A stretch of DNA of 64,000 bases from an uncultured Rubripirellula sp. (lineage in GTDB: Bacteria; Planctomycetota; Planctomycetia; Pirellulales; Pirellulaceae): positions 1 to 64,000 of the forward strand of contig CALIBL010000011.1 in the NCBI GenBank assembly GCA_938045805.1, written 5' to 3'. This document shows positions 1-9,900 of the stretch, piece after piece (the stretch's first letter is position 1; every line of letters begins with the position of its first letter). The position numbers were made by a program, and so were the translations under genes. The notes beneath the pieces were generated by a model, which made no database searches, had not been told where the DNA came from, and worked only from the letters and a program-made list of their open reading frames with translations.

Positions 1-208
1 GAAAGTGATATAAACGGTCTTTGATCCCGTTTTTACTTGGTTTTGTTTCCTTTTTTGATAACGTCGATTATACACTAAGCATCTTGTTTTGTCAAGGTCA
101 TGGAGATATAAATATTGATAAAAAGTGGTTTGTATACTCTTGAAAACATGATATATTTACATTATTAGAAAATGATAAAATGGGTAGTCTGTTAGTCGGG
201 ATCAGCCA
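1..208. other. AT-rich non-coding stretch
   Basis: This stretch is visibly richer in A and T than the rest of the window, with T runs near 30-55 and many TATA-like words between 100 and 180. A minus-strand open frame crosses it, but its protein has no recognisable pattern and is antisense to the better candidate at 209-697. No RNA gene is recognised. It may hold the promoter of the gene at 209, or be the edge of inserted DNA. Confidence 0.4.
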
Positions 209-697
209 GTGGCCAAGACCAAATCGTTCACCATCGAGCAGCTTCAAGAGTTCCAGCGGCTTTCTAAGCGGCTCAAGCAGATTGAGGGCTGGAAGTCCGA
301 AATGGATGAACAGATGGCCAAGCTGGAGCGTCAGCAGCGCCACGCAGAAGAAGAGGCGGCTGAGATTCAGCAGCGTTTGACGGACGAATTCGCGGAGCTT
401 GGCGAGGTCGCAGAACTTTTCAGCACGTCGCCAGTTCCAGATACGGCTCTGACACTGGAGGAAACGGGCTATGTCACCAAAGACAAGAAGCGTCTCTTGT
501 TCAGGAAGATATTGGCCGACTATCGAGGGGCTAATCCAGAGGCCAAAACCGTGTCCTACACAGAGGTGAAGAACACGCTCGCTGAGACGTACAAAATCAA
601 AACCCGCAGCATTACCAATTTCTTCTTGGGCATCCTGTGCGACTACGAAACTGTAGGTGGAAACCGCAACAAGGCTATCGTTCTGCCCAAAGAATGA
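209..697 (+). CDS. hypothetical coiled-coil protein
   Basis: Not a family I recognise. The 162-residue product starts at a GTG. Residues 8-65 are rich in E, K, Q and R with few prolines, as expected for a coiled coil. A short low-charge linker follows, then a C-terminal part of about 80 residues with basic patches (KDKKRLLFRK, YKIKTRSITNFF) that could form a small nucleic-acid- or protein-binding domain; this is a guess. There is no signal peptide or membrane segment. It stands alone between an AT-rich stretch and tRNA-Arg, so it could be the remnant of an element inserted near the tRNA, but no integrase or attachment repeat is visible. A longer antisense frame exists but looks like a shadow. 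Confidence 0.5.
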   Translation: MAKTKSFTIEQLQEFQRLSKRLKQIEGWKSEMDEQMAKLERQQRHAEEEAAEIQQRLTDEFAELGEVAELFSTSPVPDTALTLEETGYVTKDKKRLLFRKILADYRGANPEAKTVSYTEVKNTLAETYKIKTRSITNFFLGILCDYETVGGNRNKAIVLPKE

Positions 698-828
698 GCC
701 GCCACTTTCATTGGCGGTATGTTGGCGAGACTCTACGGTCAGGAGAGGTTTTGGCTGGTTATTGGCGGAAGCCAATCTCGCAAAAGACCGTAAAAAGCGT
801 TGTTTCCCTATCTGAGTAGATGGGGGAG

Positions 829-902
829 TACACCCGGAGGGATTCGAACCCCCAACCCTCGGTTCCGAAGACCGATGCTCTATCCAGTTGAGCTACGGAT
901 GC
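829..902 (-). tRNA. tRNA-Arg (anticodon TCG)
   Basis: On the minus strand a complete cloverleaf folds. The 7-bp acceptor GCATCCG pairs with CGGGTGT (two G-T pairs), the D arm is GCTC/GAGC, the anticodon stem TCGGT/ACCGA carries loop CTTCGGA, and the T arm GGGGG/CCCTC has loop TTCGAAT. Loop positions 34-36 read TCG, so it decodes CGA (arginine). CCA is not encoded after the discriminator A, so the 3' end must be added by a nucleotidyltransferase. Confidence 0.95.
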
Positions 903-1303
903 GTCTGGTTGAATTTTAGTAAGGATCGCCAACTTGTCCACGGGTAGTTCCCGCTCCATGCTTCTGTTTCCGCTTATCTTTTACTCGGTAAAAACGATTT
1001 TATTGGCCTCTTTTACCCACCTAGGCTCGCCGATTGATCAACAAGTTGTGCCACGGCTGCGACTCGGGGTGATAGACAGACCCTTTCTCGAGACGGTTTT
1101 GCTACTTTCAAGGCTCCCGTACACACAGCATGCTACACTTGTCGAGGCAACGGTTACTCCTTCTAGAGCAAGGATTTGGGCAGCATCTGGCACCTTGCCA
1201 TTGCAAATCGACCAACTGATCTAACACCTAAGCATTGCAATTCAACCGCGGACTTGGAGTGGAGACTAAAGACTTGGGTCTAACCTATTTCAAACGATTC
1301 CGA
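903..1303. other. intergenic region without a supported gene
   Basis: About 400 bases separate tRNA-Arg from the acetyltransferase. A 96-codon plus-strand frame at 934-1224 has no family resemblance and no clear ribosome-binding site, so I do not call it. Apart from the tRNA promoter I see no structured element. Confidence 0.4.
913..940 (-). promoter_or_regulatory. putative sigma-70-type promoter of tRNA-Arg
   Basis: On the minus strand TGGACA is followed after 16 bases by TAAAAT, close to the -35 and -10 consensus. The predicted start of transcription lies only about 4-5 bases before the mature tRNA, so the 5' leader would be very short. Called by eye from consensus and spacing only. Confidence 0.35.
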
Positions 1304-1831
1304 ATGGAACTCAATTTTGATCAATCCCGCCTTCAGGTCTCGAGCATCCCGCCCGGCTTTGAAATGATCCCGTTCTCAAGCGACCTGATTGGCGAACACG
1401 CCTCGGCCAAGCACGAAAGCTTCAAGAATGAGATGGATGTCAACCTCTTCCCCTGCTTGGGTCGACGAGATGGCTGCCTAAGACTGATGAGGGAAATCAC
1501 ATCACGTGCGAATTTCGTCCCCGAAGCCACATGGCTTTGCCGATACCGTGAGCCAGTCAGTAAACTTCCTTTGGCAATTGGGACGATTCAAGGCCTGGAA
1601 ATTGATGGATGGGGATCCATTCAGAACATCGGCATCTCACCCACACATCGCGGTCATGGCCTTGGATCGCTGTTGATTGAGCATGCTGCGAGAGGTTTCA
1701 AAAGTGTCGGACTCCGCCGGATGCATCTTGAAGTGACCACGGATAACACTGCTGCAATCAGACTCTACGAACGCATCGGCTTCAAGAGAGCCGAGGTGAT
1801 CTACAAGGCAACCGAAGTGGCCGGTGCTTGA
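1304..1831 (+). CDS. GNAT family N-acetyltransferase
   Basis: Probably transfers an acetyl group from acetyl-CoA to an amine; the substrate cannot be read from the sequence. The C-terminal half has the GNAT core: IQNIGISPTHRGHGLGSLLI is motif A, with the pyrophosphate-binding R-G-H-G-L-G loop, and NTAAIRLYERIGFKR is motif B, where the Asn and Tyr contact CoA. The N-terminal 80 residues are less typical and may determine substrate. I chose ATG 1304; the frame opens earlier at TTG 1235, but the extra 23 residues look like non-coding sequence. The stop lies 14 bases before the ATG of the inositol oxygenase, so the two are probably co-transcribed. Confidence 0.85.
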   Translation: MELNFDQSRLQVSSIPPGFEMIPFSSDLIGEHASAKHESFKNEMDVNLFPCLGRRDGCLRLMREITSRANFVPEATWLCRYREPVSKLPLAIGTIQGLEIDGWGSIQNIGISPTHRGHGLGSLLIEHAARGFKSVGLRRMHLEVTTDNTAAIRLYERIGFKRAEVIYKATEVAGA

Positions 1832-1844
1832 ACGGGATAACCAA

Positions 1845-2780
1845 ATGATCAACGACCAAAATCAACCGAGTCACCGGTCACCGGAAGACCCAATGAAACA
1901 TCTAGATGACTGGGAATCGGATCTAAAATCTCGCTACCCTAAACCGGCACCGAGTGCGGTTGAACACGAGATTACCGAATGCCAAAAACACGAAGGCGAA
2001 TCGAACAAGGCGAGAGAAGATTTTCGGAAGTACGATGCCGAAGCTCGATCCTCAGTCAAAGAGTTCTATCGACTCAACCATCAATTTCAAACGTATGATT
2101 TTGTTCAGCAGAAACGTCACCAGTACCTGAGTCTTACTCAGCGTCGAATGGGTATCTGGGAAGCAATGGAATACCTAAACACACTGGTGGACGATAGTGA
2201 TCCTGATACTGAACTCTCGCAAATTGAACACCTACTTCAAACCGCTGAATCAATCCGCGCCGACGGGCACCCCGAGTGGTTCGTTTTAACTGGGCTAATT
2301 CATGACCTAGGAAAAATACTGTGTCTGATGGGAGAACCTCAATGGGCGGTGGTGGGTGACACATTCCCAGTCGGCTGTCAGTATGCAAAAAGCATTGTTT
2401 ACCACGACTTCTTTAAACAGAACCCTGACTGGGATCACCCGGTTTATTCAACCAAACTAGGCGTCTACCAAGAAAAAATCGGACTCGATCAAATCATCAT
2501 GTCTTGGGGTCACGATGAGTATTTGTATCACGTCGTGAAGAATCACCTACCGACCGAAGCACTCTACATGATTCGGTATCACTCATTTTATGCCGCTCAC
2601 CGAGAGAATGAATATCAACGCTTCTTCGATAAACAGGACGAACACTATTTCCCGTGGGTGCGCCGATTCAATGAATATGACTTGTATTCAAAAAGTGATC
2701 AGCGTCCTGACGTCGCCAAGTTGAAACCCTATTACGAATCTTTGATTCAGCGGTATTTCCCGAGCTCTTTGGCTTGGTAA
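1845..2780 (+). CDS. myo-inositol oxygenase (MIOX family)
   Basis: Non-haem di-iron enzyme that cleaves the myo-inositol ring with O2 to give D-glucuronate (EC 1.13.99.1). The 311-residue protein is clearly alignable by eye with animal MIOX: MGIWEAMEYLNTLVDDSDPD, LIHDLGK, GEPQWAVVGDTFPVGC, MSWGHDEYLYHV, YMIRYHSFY and WVRRFNEYDLY are near-identical to mammalian blocks. All six iron ligands are present: H129, H153, D154, H223, H246 and D279. There is no signal peptide, so it is cytoplasmic. The frame can start at GTG 1824, overlapping the acetyltransferase, but ATG 1845 is preferred. No uronate or inositol catabolic genes adjoin it, so glucuronate must be used by enzymes encoded elsewhere. Confidence 0.96.
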   Translation: MINDQNQPSHRSPEDPMKHLDDWESDLKSRYPKPAPSAVEHEITECQKHEGESNKAREDFRKYDAEARSSVKEFYRLNHQFQTYDFVQQKRHQYLSLTQRRMGIWEAMEYLNTLVDDSDPDTELSQIEHLLQTAESIRADGHPEWFVLTGLIHDLGKILCLMGEPQWAVVGDTFPVGCQYAKSIVYHDFFKQNPDWDHPVYSTKLGVYQEKIGLDQIIMSWGHDEYLYHVVKNHLPTEALYMIRYHSFYAAHRENEYQRFFDKQDEHYFPWVRRFNEYDLYSKSDQRPDVAKLKPYYESLIQRYFPSSLAW

Positions 2781-2793
2781 AACTCAATCACTG

Positions 2794-3048
2794 CTAAGCA
2801 TCTTTTTTCTTCAGTCGATACGCTGCACGCTGAGAAGCATATTCTTCCGCGTCAGGTATTTCTGCCGTTTCGGGATTGGCCTGTTCCATCAGTTTTCGCA
2901 GGTAGGGTCGACACCATCCACAACCGGTACCTGCACCATAGCACTCTGATAATTGACTTGCGTACTTCGGTCGATTCACACGGATGAACTGCATGACTTT
3001 GCGCCGAGATACGTGGAAACAGAGGCATAGCTCCTGATCTTCATTCAT
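2794..3048 (-). CDS. BFD-like [2Fe-2S]-binding protein
   Basis: Small protein of 84 residues resembling bacterioferritin-associated ferredoxin (Bfd), whose [2Fe-2S] cluster serves iron release from bacterioferritin or electron transfer in larger enzymes. The four cluster cysteines appear as C8-x-C10 (LCLCFHV) and C43-x2-C46 (GTGCGWCRPYL), the spacing expected for the helix-turn-helix BFD fold. The 35 residues after the second pair are rich in E, A and K and are not part of the fold. It ends 13 bases from the convergent inositol oxygenase gene; a link to iron supply for that di-iron enzyme is possible but only positional. No ferritin gene adjoins it. Confidence 0.85.
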   Translation of the reverse strand: MNEDQELCLCFHVSRRKVMQFIRVNRPKYASQLSECYGAGTGCGWCRPYLRKLMEQANPETAEIPDAEEYASQRAAYRLKKKDA

Positions 3049-3063
3049 CGTCGATTCTCCGCA

Positions 3064-4251
3064 CTACTGATTTGCTCCATCGGTAATCAACCAAGTCGCA
3101 ATACGACATGCATCAAGGTAGTCAGCGATATCAAGTGTTTCGTCGGCGGTATGAATATTTCTCTGCCCACAACCAATCGTGACCGCAGAGATCCCGTGCA
3201 GGAAAAGCCAGTTGGCATCTAATCCACCATTTGAAATTTCTTGAAACGGTTCGCGGCCAACCATCCGCACCGCCTCCGAAGCCTTCTCAATGGATGGATG
3301 ATCACTCGGCAGACAGAAGGATTCGTAATCAACATGCGACTCAAACTCAACGGTCCCGGCAACACCTTCATCGTTTTTCACCTCAGATGCTGCACGCTCG
3401 AAAGCACTTCTGATCGCAGACACAATTTCCGTGCGCATTTCAGGATCATGGCTTCTTGCTTCTGCTGCGAGATCCGCAAGTGGGGTGATCACGTTCGTCG
3501 CGTCACCTGCTTGTAGTACACCAACATTGGATGTTCCGAAACGGCCATCTTTTTCAACTTTTCCAAGCCAGCCATTAGCATCGAGTTCCGCGATGGCGCG
3601 TGCAGCCATCACGATCGTGCTCGCTCCTTTTTCAGGAGCAACACCTGCATGTGCCGGAACGCCGTGGAGTCTAATTTTAATCCTTTCCCCACCAATGGCC
3701 CCCGTGGTCAATTTCTCAACAGTCCCTCCATCGAAATTAAACGCTCGATCCACCGATCCGACCTTAGCCACATCGAGATGACGCGCACCTTCGAGGCCTA
3801 CTTCTTCTTGAATGAGGAAGGTAATCACAGCGGGTGGAAATTTCTCATCACCTCGCTTCAAGCGTTCGACAACAGCTGTCAGAATCGCAGCGCATCCGGA
3901 ACGATCATCGGCTCCCAATCCAGTATCCACGGCACTGCGTACACAATCACCGTCGATCACTGGCTGACTGCCGACACAGATTGGTACCGTGTCCATATGA
4001 GCAGAAAGGAGAGTCCGTGGACCGCTACCACTTCCTGGTAATGTGACGACCAGATTGCCGCAATTCCCTTTTCGCCGAGTTCGCTCGCCCGCACCGTCAT
4101 ATTCAATTTGTGACGAATCCACTCCCGCAGCGATCAATTGATTGACAATCTCTGCAGCAACGTCAGATTCATTACCACTGCTACCGGGAATCGCTGTGAG
4201 TGCGATGAAACGATTCAAGGATGATTGAGTCTCTACTTCTGTCTTGTTCAT
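3064..4251 (-). CDS. M20 family metallopeptidase, PepT-like
   Basis: Di-zinc aminopeptidase or deacylase of the M20 clan, closest in layout to tripeptidase PepT. Metal and catalytic signatures are visible in order: LLSAHMDTVP, LGADDRSGCAAIL, FLIQEEVGLEG, FNFDGG and the C-terminal RNIHTADE. The dimerisation insert (IRLHGVPAHAGVAPEKGAS) lies between them, as in the family. I start it at ATG 4251 (MNKTEVETQS); the frame runs on to 4407, but those residues would overlap rlmN and show no family resemblance. With this start the gene is divergent from rlmN across about 140 bases, which should hold both promoters. No signal peptide, so cytoplasmic peptide turnover is likely. Confidence 0.9.
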   Translation of the reverse strand: MNKTEVETQSSLNRFIALTAIPGSSGNESDVAAEIVNQLIAAGVDSSQIEYDGAGERTRRKGNCGNLVVTLPGSGSGPRTLLSAHMDTVPICVGSQPVIDGDCVRSAVDTGLGADDRSGCAAILTAVVERLKRGDEKFPPAVITFLIQEEVGLEGARHLDVAKVGSVDRAFNFDGGTVEKLTTGAIGGERIKIRLHGVPAHAGVAPEKGASTIVMAARAIAELDANGWLGKVEKDGRFGTSNVGVLQAGDATNVITPLADLAAEARSHDPEMRTEIVSAIRSAFERAASEVKNDEGVAGTVEFESHVDYESFCLPSDHPSIEKASEAVRMVGREPFQEISNGGLDANWLFLHGISAVTIGCGQRNIHTADETLDIADYLDACRIATWLITDGANQ

Positions 4252-4394
4252 TGTTAAACTCAGTAAGCGGTGGTTAGTAAATGATCCTGCTTGATACCCA
4301 TCGTATTCAAATCTCGGCATCGTTGGCGACACCCCGTGGTCAAATTCTGTGCTGGGAACGCACCATATAATCTTCTCATTGAACGTTTTCTCCC

Positions 4395-5501
4395 TTGAAC
4401 TTACCAACGATCCAAAAAGCGGTTTCCTCGGAGACGCAAACGTCAGATCCTCAGAAGCAGCACCTGCTCAACCTATCCGGTGAGGATTTAACCAACTGGC
4501 TGGTATCCAAAGGACACCCAAAGTTTCGCAGCGGGCAGATCCTCCACTGGGTCTTCCAACGGAGAGTCCACGCTTTTTCAGAAATGAGCGACCTTCCGAA
4601 GTCGCTACGAGAAGAACTGGAAGAACACTTCCATATTTACGTGACCCAGTCTGAAGCCACAGTCACATCGCCTGATGGAACCGACAAACTACTGGTACGA
4701 CTCCCGGATGGTGGGGAAGTGGAGTGCGTGTTATTGAGGGACGGAAATCGGCGAAGCATTTGCGTCAGCAGCCAAGTCGGATGCGCAATGGGCTGCGTGT
4801 TTTGCGCAAGCGGTCTTGATGGAGTGGATCGAAATCTGACGCAGGGTGAAATCCTTGAGCAGATGTTGTTACTGCAGGACAGACTTCCAGAACAAGAACG
4901 CCTGAGCCACATTGTGATGATGGGAATGGGCGAACCACTTGCGAATCTAGATCGTGTCTTGGCTGCACTATCAGTTGCCAAAGACCCGAAGGGTTTAGGA
5001 ATAAGCCCGCGCCGCATCACGATCAGTACAGTGGGATTACCGCCTGCGATTGATCGATTGCGTGAGAGCAGCATTCCTTACAACCTAGCGGTGAGCTTAC
5101 ACGCTCCCAACGATACACTTCGAAGCCAATTGGTACCGGTGAACAGGAAGATCGGAATTAATGCCGTGCTCGACGCTGCCGACCGTTACTTCGAAAGCAG
5201 TGGACGCAGACTTACGTTTGAATACGTACTGCTGGGAGGCGTCAACGACTCAGATGATGAAGCACGCGAGCTGGTTCATTTGCTTCGTAAACGAAATGTG
5301 CTGCTAAACGTCATTCCCTACAACCCCGTTCAGGGCTTACCGTACATCACCCCAACCAAAAAATCGATCGCCGATTTCCGTCAGATCCTAGAACGTGGTG
5401 GAGTCAATGTGCAGTTTCGACAACGAAAGGGTAGTGAAATCGATGCTGCCTGTGGTCAGCTGAGACGAAATCGCGGCAAGCAATCATCATCTAGCCAATG
5501 A
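4395..5501 (+). CDS. rlmN: 23S rRNA (adenine2503-C2)-methyltransferase RlmN
   Basis: Radical-SAM enzyme that methylates C2 of A2503 in 23S rRNA, and in many bacteria A37 of some tRNAs. The [4Fe-4S] motif is CAMGCVFC (CxxxCxxC) near residue 130, followed by GMGEPLAN and the SVGLPPAI/ISLHAPND-type blocks seen here as ISTVGLPPAIDRL and LAVSLHAPNDTLR. The conserved C-terminal cysteine is present in EIDAACGQL. The N-terminal domain (FRSGQILHWVFQRRV) is the RNA-binding part. Length is typical. The start is uncertain: TTG 4395 is the furthest upstream in-frame start and there is no ATG before the conserved region. Confidence 0.95.
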   Translation: MNLPTIQKAVSSETQTSDPQKQHLLNLSGEDLTNWLVSKGHPKFRSGQILHWVFQRRVHAFSEMSDLPKSLREELEEHFHIYVTQSEATVTSPDGTDKLLVRLPDGGEVECVLLRDGNRRSICVSSQVGCAMGCVFCASGLDGVDRNLTQGEILEQMLLLQDRLPEQERLSHIVMMGMGEPLANLDRVLAALSVAKDPKGLGISPRRITISTVGLPPAIDRLRESSIPYNLAVSLHAPNDTLRSQLVPVNRKIGINAVLDAADRYFESSGRRLTFEYVLLGGVNDSDDEARELVHLLRKRNVLLNVIPYNPVQGLPYITPTKKSIADFRQILERGGVNVQFRQRKGSEIDAACGQLRRNRGKQSSSSQ

Positions 5502-5527
5502 CAGATCATCCCGCGTTTGCTCACGTC

Positions 5528-6922
5528 CTAACGACTCGAATACTTTTTAAGGTATTTCTCATTAAGCATCTTATGGCGACTGCCGAGATCAACTTTTCGT
5601 CCTTGAATGTACGCATCGACGACGTTCGTCTCCGTCTCGAGAATATTCCCGTCCGCAATAATCAAGGTCGCATCTTTCTGCGGAGTGATGGATCCGATTC
5701 TATCTTCAAGATTCAATATCTTTGCAGCCGAGAGTGTAATCGCCTCAACCGCTTGTTCCTCACTCAAGCCATAAGCTGAGGCAACTGCAGCGTGATAAGG
5801 CAAATTCCGAGCACTCGCCGAACCACCAGGGCCGCTTAAGCCCGGTCCTCCAATCGAAAAGGTCACTCCTGCGAGGTTCAACCTTGATGGCAGCGTGTAA
5901 GCGTGATCGTAGGGATCGTCTCGTCGCAGCGGCAGTCGATAAGTCGATGCAACAATCACCGGCACTCGATGTAGCTTTAACAATTCGGAGCATCTCTCTG
6001 CGTCGTAACCTCCGTAAATAATCAAATCGAGACTCTGAGAAACCGCATAGGTGACAGCCGATTCAATCTCGGACTGGAGATCCGCATGTGCAATCAGTGG
6101 CATTTCTCGTTCAACGAGAGGAATAAGACCCTCCAGTCGGACGTTTGTGACAAAGTCCTCGGATGATTGCTGACGACTCTTTGCATAAAGCCTGACTTCG
6201 CTCAACAGTTCATCCAATTCTCCTAGTCGACGCTCACGTTCTTGACGTCGCTTTGAATCATTACTGTCTCTTGGGTGGACGGAGGACCAATCCACAAAGA
6301 GACCGGCGGGCCCACTCAACATCATCTCCTGAACGGTCCATCCATCCAATTGAATGACCGCAGATTGCCCTCGAATGAAAGGCCCCGTAGGAGCTGTCAT
6401 CGCAACCAACACACCTCCAGCTCTCGCTACCGGTATCAATTCACTATCAGGATTGACGGCTATCCATGATCTCGCATTTGGATTTTCACGACCAAACTCT
6501 CTTCGATCATCTGTTTCCTCCACCGCCAAGATTTCTCGAAGCCCTAAGTCCGTCAAAGAATCGATTAGACCAGGATAGACATGCTTACCTTCTGCCTGAA
6601 TCTCCAAAACATTTTTGGGCAATTTTACCTTCTGTCCAACAGCAACAATTTTTCCCTCATCAAACACAATCGTGCCATTTTCTAAGATTGGCTTGTCGAT
6701 GCGATGGATCGTTGCGTTGCGGATTGCGATCGGACGCGTTTGCGGCTGACCGGGGATTTGATCATGGGCAATTACGTAATTGTTGATCAACAGCGCAAAG
6801 ACGATGATCGCCTGTCCGAGTCGCTTGCTTCTACTGGCCCAGTGGTTGGAACTCCAACCAAGATTAACCTGCAGAGAATTGTGATGATTCTTAACGTCTA
6901 ACATTTGATTTGATCGTCTCAT
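5528..6922 (-). CDS. amidohydrolase-like protein lacking the metal site
   Basis: Resembles imidazolonepropionase/amidohydrolase proteins over its length: an N-terminal beta-sandwich start (AIRNATIHRIDKPIL, GKIVAVGQKV), the GKHVYPGLID hallmark, and a C-terminal AVEAITLSAAKILNLEDRIGSITPQKDATLIIADG block. The hallmark should read GLIDxHxH, but here is GLIDSLTDLGL, so both first-strand metal His are gone and hydrolysis is unlikely. A hydrophobic segment (AIIVFALLINNYVIA) near residue 40 suggests export or anchoring. The ATG at 6922 overlaps the upstream stop as ATGA, so translation is coupled to the larger amidohydrolase; a later ATG at 6904 is possible. Probably a non-catalytic partner of that enzyme. 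Confidence 0.82.
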   Translation of the reverse strand: MRRSNQMLDVKNHHNSLQVNLGWSSNHWASRSKRLGQAIIVFALLINNYVIAHDQIPGQPQTRPIAIRNATIHRIDKPILENGTIVFDEGKIVAVGQKVKLPKNVLEIQAEGKHVYPGLIDSLTDLGLREILAVEETDDRREFGRENPNARSWIAVNPDSELIPVARAGGVLVAMTAPTGPFIRGQSAVIQLDGWTVQEMMLSGPAGLFVDWSSVHPRDSNDSKRRQERERRLGELDELLSEVRLYAKSRQQSSEDFVTNVRLEGLIPLVEREMPLIAHADLQSEIESAVTYAVSQSLDLIIYGGYDAERCSELLKLHRVPVIVASTYRLPLRRDDPYDHAYTLPSRLNLAGVTFSIGGPGLSGPGGSASARNLPYHAAVASAYGLSEEQAVEAITLSAAKILNLEDRIGSITPQKDATLIIADGNILETETNVVDAYIQGRKVDLGSRHKMLNEKYLKKYSSR

Positions 6923-9900
6923 TCTTGCGCTCCCTGAACAGTCGTTTCGTGTCGAAGGCCGCCATGGACCGCACAATAAATATCTTTCCTTACCCAGCGA
7001 TCCTCCTCGGAAACCCGTTTTACGGCAACGCTACCAGCCGGATCGCTTTTCATTGCTTTCTGAATCAAACGTGATCTAAGGGCTCGATCTCGCTCGCGTA
7101 ACTCTTGGTCATGATTGATATCGAAATACTTCTTCCCATCGATCCACGTCTGCTCACAACGCGTTAACGTCGATAGCGGTCTTCCACTCCAGACAACAAA
7201 ATCAGCATGCTTGCCAACTTCGATTGATCCAACCAGATTCTCAATCCGCAGCTGCTTAGCCGGATTGAGGGTTACAAACTTCAACGCTTCTTCCTCCGGA
7301 ACTCCACCGTACTTGGTTGCCTTAGCTGCTTCAGTGTTCAAATGACGAGCTAGTTCACGATCATCACTATTGAACGAAACCACCACTCCCTGTTCATGCA
7401 TGATGGAACCGTTGTAAGGAATCGCGTCGAAGACCTCGAATTTATAAGCCCACCAATCCGAGAACGCCGAAGCCATTGCTCCGTGCTGCTTGATGCGATC
7501 CGCAACCTTGTAGCCTTCAAGAATGTGCTGAAGCGTACCGATGCGAATACCGAATTCCTCAAGCACTCCCAGCGTTGCAACGATCTCGTCTTGCCGGTAG
7601 CTGTGACAGTGGATCCATCGTTCGCCGCGTTGCACTTCCGAAAGAGCCTGCAACTGTAAGTCCACCCGCGGTGGCAACCCCTGCCGATCTCCCGACCGCC
7701 ATGCACGCCAGCGAGATTCGTATTCTCTGGCCGCAAGTAGTTGATCCCTCAGGATCTGCTCGACGCCCATCCTCGTATTTGGGTAACGGCCCTGATTTCT
7801 TTTGACATTTTCGCCGAGCGCGAACTTAATCCCAGGTGGAGCCTGATCCATCTTGAGACCCTCCATTGAGTCACCCCACCTCAATTTGATCACCTGATTT
7901 TGGCCACCAATGGGATTTGCTGAACCATGCAAGATATTTGCGACCGTTAATCCGCCGGCTAATTGCCGATAGATATTGATGTCACTGTTGTCAATGAAAT
8001 CACCGATTCGAACCTCAGAAGTCACCACTTGCCCAGATTCGTTGACGCCGCCATCGGTTCCCATGTGAGAGTGGCAATCAATCAATCCCGGAGTGACATG
8101 TTTACCCTTTAAATCGATGACTTCGGTTCCTTTGGGTACGATCAAGTTCCGACCAATCGCAGCGATGAGTCCATCTTTGATATAGACGTCAGCTTGATGA
8201 ACAATGCCCTGTGGACCACAAGTCCATAACTCGGCATTTCGCAACACGACTGGATCTTGCTTTCGAACGGGATCCTCCAAACCATAGGCACCCAGTGGCA
8301 GCAAAATAGGTGTATCAGTTGGCTGGTAGCTTTGAGAGATGGATTCGTTGGTACCCTCGCTGTCGTCTGAATTCAAGTTGCTGGAATCACGATCCTCTCT
8401 CTGTTCATCACTTTTGTCTCCAACTAAACGCACAAGCCGAACCGTTTGCTCGTCACCACTCGGGGTCTGCAGACTCAACAAAGCAGTGTGTTTGCGATTC
8501 GCCGCGGAATTGAGTTCACCCGATCGGTCCGCTTGAACGATGGTGATCAACCACACACCAGATTCGGATTCAGGTTGAAGAGAACTCAGATCGCAAGTTG
8601 CACTCAAACGATCCCTCTCCAGTTGAATGGATTTGAGTTCGATAGGGTCTTTGTTTTTTCGTTGTTGTTTCCTTTTCTTGCTACCCTCTTTAGCAGCAGC
8701 ATCGCCCTCTTTCGCTGCCTTCTCCGGAAGCGGTTCGAGCAATCCTGTCAGCTTCCCATCGGCTGAGTCAATTTTGAGCCTAAAACTATGGTTTTTGTTT
8801 CCTATTGGCAGATCCATCTCCCAATTCCCTGACCAAAGTGATCCGCTGCTGGTTTGGCCATCGTCTGTCAACTGATAACGAGAACCTGCAACCCAGCATT
8901 CGCACACGCTAGATTGCTGTGAAGAGAACTCACCATCAAAGATTGCCAAGTTGGCAATCTTTCCTTTCTCGACCGTGCCAAGTTGATTCTCAAGACCTAA
9001 CAGCTTTGTTGGAACTGTGGTCAGAGACGCCAACGCATGATCCGGATTCAATCCGCAAACGATCGCACGTCTAAGATTTTTCAAGAAAGCCGACAGGTCA
9101 TCCAAGCCGTCAGTGGTGATACAGAAAGTTACGTCGGCTTGTTGCAGAACCCCAGGGTTTGTCGGCGCGAGATCCCAATGCATTAAGTCTTGTAGCGATA
9201 CTGTTTCACGCGACTGAGCATCTTGAACACTCGGTGCGTCAGGAAAATCTAGTGGGATGAGCAGCGGTCGGTTCATTGCTGCAATCGCTTTGATATCGCG
9301 GTATTCGCGGCCAGATCCCCTGATCGCGATCTGCAGTGCGAATTCGCGAGCGAGTTGATCTGCCCGTAAGGCCATCCGCTCATTGGGAGCATCAAAGACA
9401 AACCGACTTACCTCCATATCTTTGGATAATATTTCGAGCGAGCCATTGAACTCCGGAGCAGCTTGTGTCGCATCGGCATGATGCGACTTCCATGCCTCGG
9501 TGTACCATTGTGCGTCGTAAAAAGCTTGCCGAAGTAACGCGACTGCCCCCATGGGCGAATTGGGATACTCAACCCGAGGACCTGACCTTGGCACCGTCAA
9601 TTGAGCATGCTGCCAACGGGAACTCTTGAGTGCTTGATGTGATCGTTTTTCACCACCAAGCAAATAGACTTGGCTGGCACCTTTGATGATGCCTCCTCTG
9701 GGAGCTACTAATCTCGCTGCAAACCCTTGCTTTCGCAGTTTCTCGGCATCAGTCGACTGGGAGACGGTTTCTGCAACATTTCTTTGCGGAGAAATATTTT
9801 GATTCCAATAGCCAGTAGCTGTATCGGGAAATTCAATCTCTTGCTCGCTCCATGCATCAACAAATCCCGCATAAATATGCTTTCCGGAGCAATCAATCTG

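Noticed and set aside
98..775. 225-codon minus-strand frame over the first gene
   Set aside because: It is antisense to the coiled-coil gene, runs into the AT-rich flank and has no recognisable pattern; the plus-strand product looks more like a protein.
829..902. tRNA-Arg as a phage attachment site
   Set aside because: No repeat of the tRNA 3' end and no integrase within the window.
934..1224. 96-codon plus-strand frame before the acetyltransferase
   Set aside because: No family likeness and no clear ribosome-binding site.
3649..4041. 130-codon plus-strand frame
   Set aside because: Antisense to the M20 peptidase gene, which has clear catalytic motifs.
5498..5779. 93-codon plus-strand frame after rlmN
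   Set aside because: Mostly antisense to the amidohydrolase-like gene; product lacks any pattern.
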